DNA of 5,621 nt. Source: Streptosporangiaceae bacterium (lineage in GTDB: Bacteria > Actinomycetota > Actinomycetes > Streptosporangiales > Streptosporangiaceae). Shown here one piece after another: positions 1-4,437 of this stretch. A program made the position numbers and the translations under genes. The notes beneath the pieces were generated by a model. It searched no databases and was not told the origin of the DNA. It worked only from the letters and a program-made list of their open reading frames with translations. Each line of letters begins with the position of its first letter. Position 1 is the stretch's first letter. The DNA lies in contig JASHQP010000016.1 in NCBI GenBank assembly GCA_030039095.1, positions 1 to 5,621 on the forward strand. Direction: 5' to 3'.

Positions 1-323
1 TCCGTGACTTCGTCGACGCGCGAGACGTCGGCGATGCGGTGGTCGCCGCTGCTGGCGCGCCCACGGTGCCGCACGCCGTGCTGAACATCGGCAGCGGCAC
101 CGGGGTCTCGGCCCGGACGCTGGTGAAGGAACTCATCGCGGTCACCGGGTACGCGGGCCCGGTGCATGAGGACTCGGCGGGCTCGGCGCGATCTGGCGAT
201 CTGGACTGGCAGCAGGCCGACATCGGCCTGGCCCGCCAGGACCTGTGCTGGGAGCCACGCCGGGACCTCGCGGCGTCGCTGGACGACCTGTGGGAGGCAA
301 CCGGTGCGCCGGCGCTCCACTGA
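1..323 (+). CDS. NAD-dependent sugar epimerase/dehydratase, extended SDR family (C-terminal part only)
   Basis: The gene runs in from the left edge, and 107 residues are readable in the frame starting at base 3. The segment begins RDFVDARDVGDAVVAA, which matches the 'RDFVHVDDVA.A' block conserved in GalE/RfbB-type extended short-chain dehydrogenases. Next comes LNIGSGTGVSARTLVKEL, the usual 'NIGSG...S..EL' block of the substrate domain, and then a C-terminal helix (DIGLARQDLCWEPRRDLAASLDDLW) typical of the family's end. Such enzymes change the stereochemistry of, or dehydrate, nucleotide sugars in the cytoplasm using bound NAD. The Rossmann glycine motif and catalytic YxxxK lie outside the window, so substrate and exact reaction cannot be read. 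The next gene overlaps it by 20 nt or follows after 4 nt, depending on its start, so the two are probably co-transcribed. Family assignment is firm. A UDP-hexosamine 4-epimerase role would fit the context but is only inference. Confidence 0.85.
   Translation, partial: RDFVDARDVGDAVVAAAGAPTVPHAVLNIGSGTGVSARTLVKELIAVTGYAGPVHEDSAGSARSGDLDWQQADIGLARQDLCWEPRRDLAASLDDLWEATGAPALH
292..297 (+). promoter_or_regulatory. Shine-Dalgarno that favours a GTG start for spherulin-4 copy 1
   Basis: GGGAGG at 292-297 lies 6 nt before an in-frame GTG at 304. The alternative ATG at 328 has no purine-rich sequence at usable distance, and could only start by coupling to the epimerase stop (TGA 321-323). Confidence 0.55.
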
Positions 324-1014
324 CCGCATGCAGCTGGACACGCCGCGGCTGGTGGTTCCCGCGTACTTCCGGCCCGACAGCAAGCCGGCCGACTGGGAGG
401 TGCTCGCCGAGCACGGCCCGCAGGTGCGGCTGGTGATACTGAACGTGGCCAACGGTCCGGGTCCCGGCCCCGACGCCGCCTACGCTCACGCGCTCGACCG
501 GCTGCGTCAGGCTGGGGTCGCGATTGCCGGATACGTGGACACCAACTACGGCCAGCGCCAGCCCCGCGAGGCGCTCGCGGACCTCGAATCGTTCCTGAAG
601 TGGTACAACGTAGCCGGGGTGTGCTTCGACCGGGTCTCCATCACCGCCGAGCACCTCGGCTATTACGCCGGCCTGTCCCGGGACGCCCGCTACCTTGGCG
701 CCCGGCTGGTGATGTTCAACCATGGTGCGCACCCGCTGGAGGCGTATGCCGAGCACGCCAACCTGCTCGGCACGTTCGAAGGCCCGTGGCGGGCCTACCT
801 TCAGCTCGCCGTGCCACGGTGGACGCGGTCCCGTTCGGCCGACAAGTTCTACCACGTCGTGTACGCGGTGCCGCGGGAAAACTATGACCACGCGCTTCTG
901 CTCGCGATGCGGCGGCGGGCGGGCAGCGTGTACATCACCGACCGTGCCGGGGCTAACCCGTACGACTGCCTTCCCGCCGGTGGACTTCAACCGGAGTCAC
1001 CGTGGCTGCGTTAA
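304..1014 (+). CDS. Spherulin-4-like (GH135-related) protein, copy 1, cytoplasmic, altered catalytic pair
   Basis: This is a 236-residue protein from GTG 304, or 228 from ATG 328. GTG is preferred because of the GGGAGG box; the domain itself begins at LVVPAYF (residue 16) either way. The order of blocks matches PF12138 spherulin-4: a first beta strand PAYF, an NxxNGPGPGPD loop (47-57), AGVAIAGYVDTNYGQR (70-85), WYNVAGVCFDR (100-110) and FEGPW (158-162). Fungal Sph3, from the same family, is an endo-acting hydrolase of alpha-1,4-linked galactosamine polymer, built as a TIM-type barrel with an adjacent Asp-Glu pair and a later Glu in the active site. Here Asp109 and Glu159 are kept, but the second member of the pair is Arg110. 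There is no signal peptide or membrane segment, so the protein should be cytosolic. Family assignment is confident. Whether it is a weak enzyme, a binding protein or a changed-specificity hydrolase is open. Confidence 0.85.
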   Translation: MRRRSTDRMQLDTPRLVVPAYFRPDSKPADWEVLAEHGPQVRLVILNVANGPGPGPDAAYAHALDRLRQAGVAIAGYVDTNYGQRQPREALADLESFLKWYNVAGVCFDRVSITAEHLGYYAGLSRDARYLGARLVMFNHGAHPLEAYAEHANLLGTFEGPWRAYLQLAVPRWTRSRSADKFYHVVYAVPRENYDHALLLAMRRRAGSVYITDRAGANPYDCLPAGGLQPESPWLR

Positions 1015-1053
1015 TACATTCAGAAGAAGCTGCCGATCAGGGCTGATGTAGAT

Positions 1054-1920
1054 ATGTCTAGTACCCCCCCACGCCGGGGCCGTCAGTGGCAAAACCTCAA
1101 GTGGGTTACCAGGCCGGTGACGGTCGTGGTGATCGTCGCCATCCTGGTGCTCGGTGTCGCGGCCGGCATCACGGCGAAGCTGACCACGCAGAATAACGTC
1201 GCCATCGCGCCGAGCAAGAGCTGCCATCCGCAGCGTGCCTTCGTCCCGGCGTTTTTCTACGCGTCGGGAATCTGGCAGCAGGCCGCGAACACCAAGCCGG
1301 TGCCCAGCTACATGATCCTCGATATCTCGGGGCTCGGCGCGGGCAGTGGCCCGGTGGGGCACTTTCAGAGCATCGTCAAAAAGGAACGGGCCGCCGGGGT
1401 GACGATCCTTGGCTATTCGTCGACCGGCTACGGGTCGCGCCCGCTTTCGCAGGTCGAGGCGGACGTCCGGCACTACAAGGCCTGGTATGGCGTCACCGAT
1501 ATCTTCCTTGACGAGGTCAAGGGCATCAGCAGCCAGCTTCCGTACTATAAGAAACTCGCACATTACATTCGCAGCGCCAACCCGGAGACGTCGATCTGGA
1601 TCAACCCGGGAGACTTCCCGGATCCCAGCTACATGTCCGTCAGCAACGTCGTGATGGCATTCGAGGGCCCGTACAGCCTGTACCACAACATCGACGTGCC
1701 CAGCTGGGTCTTTGATTACAGCCCCGACCGGTTCGCGAACACGATCTACGCCACCTCGGGGTCACAGGTCAATAGCGCGATCAACCTGTCAAAAACCCGT
1801 AATGCCGGCTACGTGTACGTGACCGACGGAAGCGGCGGGAATCCCTACAGCTCACTGCCGAGCTACTGGTCAGCCGAGGACAGCATCATTACCCAGGGCT
1901 GCCCCAATAGCGCGCCCTGA
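1054..1920 (+). CDS. Spherulin-4-like (GH135-type) glycoside hydrolase, copy 2, membrane-anchored
   Basis: This 288-residue protein starts at ATG 1054. The only Shine-Dalgarno candidate is a weak AGGG at 1039-1042, 11 nt upstream. Residues 1-21 are polar and basic, 22-41 form one hydrophobic segment (VTVVVIVAILVLGVAAGITA), and the rest is a spherulin-4 domain. This predicts a signal-anchor or cleaved export signal with the domain outside the membrane. Family blocks are VPAFFY (64-69), AGVTILGYSSTGYGSR (114-129), WYGVTDIFLDEV (144-155) and FEGPY (203-207). The Asp153-Glu154 pair and Glu204 align with the residues reported as essential in fungal Sph3. The only two cysteines, Cys57 and Cys283, bracket the domain and could form a disulfide outside the cell. 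It follows copy 1 by 39 nt in the same direction. AAA, AAT, TAT and ATT codons look commoner than in neighbouring genes. The likely role is trimming or releasing an exported hexosamine-type polysaccharide; the substrate is inferred from the family only. Confidence 0.87.
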   Translation: MSSTPPRRGRQWQNLKWVTRPVTVVVIVAILVLGVAAGITAKLTTQNNVAIAPSKSCHPQRAFVPAFFYASGIWQQAANTKPVPSYMILDISGLGAGSGPVGHFQSIVKKERAAGVTILGYSSTGYGSRPLSQVEADVRHYKAWYGVTDIFLDEVKGISSQLPYYKKLAHYIRSANPETSIWINPGDFPDPSYMSVSNVVMAFEGPYSLYHNIDVPSWVFDYSPDRFANTIYATSGSQVNSAINLSKTRNAGYVYVTDGSGGNPYSSLPSYWSAEDSIITQGCPNSAP

Positions 1921-2010
1921 CTATGCGGCCAGCGGGGCAGCCCAGCAACACCGCGGCAGCCAGGCGCGCATCCACAGAGTAGTTGATTACGTACTCCAGG
2001 TAACCAGGGT

Positions 2011-2016
2011 TAGGCT
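2011..2016 (+). promoter_or_regulatory. Possible -10 element upstream of RR1
   Basis: TAGGCT fits the TANNNT pattern of actinobacterial -10 boxes and lies about 90 nt before the RR1 start. The best -35 resemblance, TTGATT at 1983-1988, is 22 nt away, which is too far for a standard sigma-70 promoter. A short dyad, GAGTA (1977-1981) and TACTC (1992-1996), lies just upstream and could be an operator. This is weak evidence, offered as the most promoter-like spot in the 188-nt gap between copy 2 and RR1. Confidence 0.25.
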
Positions 2017-2026
2017 CCGGGGTTCA

Positions 2027-2046
2027 CTCCCCCTTATGAGGAGGAG
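2027..2046 (+). promoter_or_regulatory. Hairpin containing an orphan Shine-Dalgarno in the RR1 leader
   Basis: CTCCCCCT (2027-2034) pairs with AGGAGGAG (2039-2046) across a 4-nt loop, with 7 of 8 positions complementary. The right arm is a near-ideal Shine-Dalgarno. No ATG, GTG or TTG sits 5-10 nt after it. In the RR1 frame the nearest triplets are ATT 2055 and CTG 2061, and the frame is open from 2040. The first ATG, at 2065, would start a 12-codon ORF whose TAG (2101-2103) overlaps the GTG at 2103. The hairpin could hide a ribosome site or be chance. TATGAGGA occurs at both 2035-2042 and 2064-2071. Confidence 0.35.
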
Positions 2047-2108
2047 AATTACTCATTCATCTGTATGAGGACAATGCCAGGCCGCCACGCCACAGTGGAG
2101 TAGTGGAC

Positions 2109-2828
2109 GTGCGGCGACTGCTTCTTGTAGACGACTACAGGATGGTGACAGAAGCGCTTGCGTCCCGGCTGTCTACCGCTCCCGATCTCTGGGTGGCCGG
2201 GTGCTGCAGCACTGACGACCCCCAGCTGCCCGAGGTGGTCCGCTGGCTGCGGCCAGACGTCATCCTGATCGAGGTCGAGCCGCTCGGGTTTGCGGTCGGC
2301 GAGGTGCTGACCCGGCTCAAGGCCGCGTGGCCGAGCGCTCATGTGGTCGTGGTCAGCGGTGATCACGACGTGGCCCACGCGGTGGAGGCCGCCAGGGCGG
2401 GAGCGGCCGCTTGGGTGTCCAAGGAGCAGGGCGCCGATGACCTGGAGACCGTGCTGCGCGGGGTGTGCCAGGGTCATTCCTGGTTCCCGCCGGAGATGCT
2501 TGGCGAGATCCTGCGTGAGCTGCGCGAAGACGTCCGCAAGGCAAAGGAGGCCGGCGACCCCCTCGACGTGCTGAGCCCGCGGGAGCGGGACGTGCTCGCC
2601 AGCATGGCGGAAGGCAAGCGCGGTCGGCAGATCGCCGAGGAGCTGCTGATCTCTACCGATACGGTCCGCACCCACACCCGAAGCATCTTCAGCAAGCTGG
2701 ACGTGCACAGCAGGCTCGAGGCCGTCCGGGTCGCCCGGGCGGCGGGCTTGCGGCCTCCCGAGCGCAACGGGATCACCGGAGGGTCTTCAACGGTGCCGTT
2801 CCGTCCGACGGGCCCGGGCGGGCGATGA
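2109..2828 (+). CDS. RR1: LuxR/NarL-family response regulator with Glu at the phosphorylation site
   Basis: This 239-residue DNA-binding regulator has an N-terminal receiver domain (about 1-118) and a C-terminal LuxR helix-turn-helix (about 154-212, LSPRERDVLASMAEG...TVRTHTRSIFSKLDVHSRLEA). The start chosen is GTG 2109, 8 nt after GGAG (2097-2100); GTG 2103 would add two residues. The acidic pocket Asp8-Asp9, the switch Ser83 and Lys105 are all present. The residue at the phospho-acceptor position, in the motif PDVILIEVEP, is Glu55 (GAG 2271-2273) rather than Asp. Acid-to-Glu changes can mimic phosphorylation or remove phospho-control, so the protein may be constitutively active or respond to something other than a kinase. 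A 27-residue Gly/Pro-rich tail follows the HTH. No histidine kinase gene adjoins it. It lies just ahead of the glycosyltransferase gene and may control this locus, which is inference. Family call is very secure. Confidence 0.92.
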   Translation: MRRLLLVDDYRMVTEALASRLSTAPDLWVAGCCSTDDPQLPEVVRWLRPDVILIEVEPLGFAVGEVLTRLKAAWPSAHVVVVSGDHDVAHAVEAARAGAAAWVSKEQGADDLETVLRGVCQGHSWFPPEMLGEILRELREDVRKAKEAGDPLDVLSPRERDVLASMAEGKRGRQIAEELLISTDTVRTHTRSIFSKLDVHSRLEAVRVARAAGLRPPERNGITGGSSTVPFRPTGPGGR

Positions 2829-2846
2829 TCAGCCATCCCGCCCGGG
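2813..2846 (+). terminator. Strong GC hairpin straddling the RR1 stop codon (terminator or attenuator)
   Basis: CCCGGGCGGG (2813-2822) and CCCGCCCGGG (2837-2846) are perfect 10-bp inverted repeats. G2811-C2848 and a G-T wobble can lengthen the stem. The 14-nt loop holds the RR1 stop TGA (2826-2828), and ATG/CAT inside the loop can add three pairs. No T-run follows; a G-rich stretch does. Actinobacterial terminators often lack a T-run, so termination or read-through control between RR1 and the glycosyltransferase is plausible but unproven. Confidence 0.45.
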
Positions 2847-2860
2847 TCGGGGGGGCGGGG
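2844..2860 (+). other. G-quadruplex motif in the glycosyltransferase leader
   Basis: Read 5'-3', this stretch is GGG, TC, seven G, C, GGGG. It fits four G-triplets with loops of 2, 1 and 1 nt, a tight quadruplex pattern on the coding (mRNA) strand. It ends about 29 nt before the favoured start at 2890. The first G-triplet is also part of the right arm of the preceding hairpin, so the two structures compete. Confidence 0.45.
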
Positions 2861-2889
2861 AGGACGCGAGGCAGTGAAGGGGGATGGTG

Positions 2890-4095
2890 ATGGGCGGCGG
2901 AAACCGCGCGCTGCGGGTCGCGACGGTCATCACCAGGCTCGAAGGCGGAGCGGGCGTGCTCGCCCTTCGCGGTGCCCAGGTGCTGGACCCCGAGGTCGTG
3001 ACGCCCACGATCGTGACGGGCAGCGGAGGGCGGCTGCTCGAGGAGGCCGCGGCCTCGGGGATCGAGGTTCTGGTCGAGCCCGTGCTCCGCGAGGTGATCG
3101 CCCCGCGCAGTGACGTGCTGGCGACCGGGAAGCTGGAATCGATCTTCCGCGAGCGGAATTTCGACGTCGTGCACACCCACTGCGCCAAGGCGGGAGCGGT
3201 CGGCCGCATCGCCGCCCGCAGGGCGGGCGTGCCCAGGATCGTGCACACCTACCATGGGTTCCCGTTCCACCGGTTCCAGTCCCCGCTGCGGCGCCAGGCG
3301 TACGTGGCGATCGAGCGCCGGCTCGGCCGGATAACCGACATGGCGCTGTGCGTCGGCAGCGCGGTGGCCGCCGAGGCGGTGCGGCGGGGCCTGGTCTCGC
3401 CGGAGCGCGTCGCCACGATCGGCGTCGCGGTCGACGGGCCTGAGCGGCTGCGCGCGAGCATGAACGCCGGGCTGCCGGAGGCGCGCCGTCGCGCCCGGGC
3501 CATGCTCGGTCTTCCCGACGACGCAACCGTCGTCGGCGCGGTCGGCCGGCTCACCTACCAGAAGGCGCCCGAGGATTTCATCGCTGCGATGCGGGAGATC
3601 GGCCGCCCGGGCGTGATCGGCATCTGGATCGGCGACGGGGAACTGGCCGGGCGCGTCGCCAGGCAGGCGGCCGGCCTGCCACCCGGGGTGCGTGCGGTCC
3701 TGGCGGGCGAGCGCACGGACGTGCTCGAGGTGCTTCCCGCTCTCGACGTCTTCGCCATGCCCAGCCGTTACGAGGGTCTGCCCACCGTGATCGTCGAGGC
3801 GATGATCTGTGGCGTCCCCGTCGTGGCGACCGCCGTCAACGCCGTTCCGGACCTGGTGATACCGGGGGTGACCGGGACGCTGATCCCGCCGCGCCGGCCG
3901 AGCCAGCTGGCTGCGGCCGTCCGGCACCTGCTCGACTCGCCCGAGGCGGCCGCCCGCATGGCCGATGTCGCTCGCTCCCGGGTGGCCGACCAGTATGGCG
4001 AGCCCGCCCTGCGCTCCGCGCTCATCGCCGCGTACGCGCCCGCTGGCCTGGCCCTGCCGGTCACTCGCAGCGGCTCCGCTAGTCATCACTATTAG
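2890..4095 (+). CDS. GT4-family glycosyltransferase (CapM-like type)
   Basis: This 401-residue protein starts at ATG 2890, which lies 6 nt after AAGGGGG (2877-2883). ATG 2884, in the same frame, abuts that box and is less likely. It has no signal peptide or membrane segment, so it is probably cytosolic or peripheral at the inner membrane face. The N-terminal acceptor-side domain has HTHCAKAG (95-102) and HTYHGFPFH (119-127), a block common in CapM-type GT4 enzymes. The C-terminal donor-side domain has VGRLTYQKA (218-226), WIGDGEL (246-252) and the GT4 EX7E signature, Glu295 and Glu303, in YEGLPTVIVEAM. Such enzymes are retaining transferases using nucleotide sugars to build surface polysaccharide or lipid-linked glycan. 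The length is normal and no catalytic motif is missing. It follows RR1 by 61 nt, with a hairpin and a G-rich element in between. The donor sugar cannot be read; a hexosamine would fit the neighbours. Family is secure, and the CapM-like subfamily is from motif memory. Confidence 0.9.
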   Translation: MGGGNRALRVATVITRLEGGAGVLALRGAQVLDPEVVTPTIVTGSGGRLLEEAAASGIEVLVEPVLREVIAPRSDVLATGKLESIFRERNFDVVHTHCAKAGAVGRIAARRAGVPRIVHTYHGFPFHRFQSPLRRQAYVAIERRLGRITDMALCVGSAVAAEAVRRGLVSPERVATIGVAVDGPERLRASMNAGLPEARRRARAMLGLPDDATVVGAVGRLTYQKAPEDFIAAMREIGRPGVIGIWIGDGELAGRVARQAAGLPPGVRAVLAGERTDVLEVLPALDVFAMPSRYEGLPTVIVEAMICGVPVVATAVNAVPDLVIPGVTGTLIPPRRPSQLAAAVRHLLDSPEAAARMADVARSRVADQYGEPALRSALIAAYAPAGLALPVTRSGSASHHY

Positions 4096-4329
4096 TAATT
4101 TTCCGATCACAGCGGCACATCGTCGTAACTTCCTGTAAACGTTCACCGGGGTGCACGCGTCTTCAATCGTGGGCTGGTTCAACCGGGAAGGCAGCCGAGC
4201 CGGGTCGTTCGGGGTCGGTGGCGGCCACTGTTCGGGCGTGCTGTGGCCCAGATATGCCAACGCAACCGACCTGGAAGCTCGGGATTCAGCCATCGGCTGC
4301 CGCGAGATTCCTCGCCGGGGGGAGAACGC
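4096..4329 (+). promoter_or_regulatory. Intergenic region upstream of RR2: AT-rich patch and possible operator
   Basis: The 329-nt gap between the glycosyltransferase stop and RR2 opens with an AT-rich patch (about 4081-4102), abrupt for this DNA. It follows a 5-bp inverted repeat (4069-4080) inside the gene's end, at best a weak terminator. A near-palindrome, GTAAACGTTCAC at 4135-4146, matches its own reverse complement at 10 of 12 positions and could be a regulator site. TAACTT (4126-4131) is a possible -10 without a good -35. GGCCAC (4223-4228) and GTGGCC (4243-4248) form a 6-bp hairpin, and CAGCC/GGCTG (4287-4299) a 5-bp one. No known riboswitch motif was recognised. Confidence 0.3.
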
Positions 4330-4437
4330 ATGTTGTTCGAGACGCGTGACCTTTATGGGGACACTGCGGGCCGGGGCCAAGCCCGCGGCGTCTTCGGCAG
4401 GCACCGGGATGGGGGAGTGACCGCATGGCCACGGTAG
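4330..4437 (+). CDS. Possible 35-codon leader ORF overlapping the RR2 start
   Basis: ATG 4330 is preceded by GGGGGGAG (4317-4324) with a 5-nt spacer, as good a ribosome site as that of RR2. The ORF encodes 35 residues, beginning MLFETRDLYGDTAGRG and ending GVTAWPR, and its TAG (4435-4437) lies 13 nt inside RR2 in another frame. I recognise no family. A hairpin, GCGGGC (4366-4371) with GCCCGC (4381-4386), extendable by two pairs, lies within it. It could be a leader peptide that couples or limits RR2 translation, or it could be chance in GC-rich sequence. Confidence 0.3.
   Translation: MLFETRDLYGDTAGRGQARGVFGRHRDGGVTAWPR
4411..4417 (+). promoter_or_regulatory. Shine-Dalgarno for RR2
   Basis: GGGGGAG lies 7 nt before ATG 4425 and fixes the RR2 start. 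It lies inside the candidate leader ORF, so ribosomes finishing that ORF would pass over it. Confidence 0.6.

Noticed and set aside
321..330. Ten-base identity TGACCGCATG here and at 4418-4427 as a shared regulatory site
   Set aside because: Both are start-codon surroundings and the match does not extend further, so chance is the simplest explanation.
142..990. 282-codon open frame on the minus strand opposite spherulin-4 copy 1
   Set aside because: Antisense shadow: the plus strand has recognisable family motifs, while the minus translation has none.
997..1686. 229-codon minus-strand open frame opposite spherulin-4 copy 2
   Set aside because: The translation is Arg/Asp/His-rich with no recognisable motif, and it is fully covered by a well-supported plus-strand gene.
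1921..1960. GGCAGCC repeats and short GC dyads after spherulin-4 copy 2 as an intrinsic terminator
   Set aside because: No stem longer than about 4 bp and no T-run; they are ordinary short matches in GC-rich DNA.
4223..4248. GGCCAC/GTGGCC hairpin as a terminator for the glycosyltransferase gene
   Set aside because: The stem has only 6 bp, the loop is 14 nt, there is no T-run, and it lies more than 120 nt after the stop codon. An alternative pairing within 4216-4230 is about as good.
2773..4404. 543-codon open frame on the minus strand opposite the glycosyltransferase
   Set aside because: It lies antisense to a gene with clear GT4 motifs, and its translation is low-complexity Arg/Pro/His/Gly-rich with no domain signature. 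This is the usual shadow of GC-rich coding DNA.
4300..4424. Cyclic dinucleotide riboswitch ahead of RR2
   Set aside because: G-rich and GAG-containing segments suggested it, but I could not match the conserved core blocks of c-di-GMP or c-di-AMP riboswitches.
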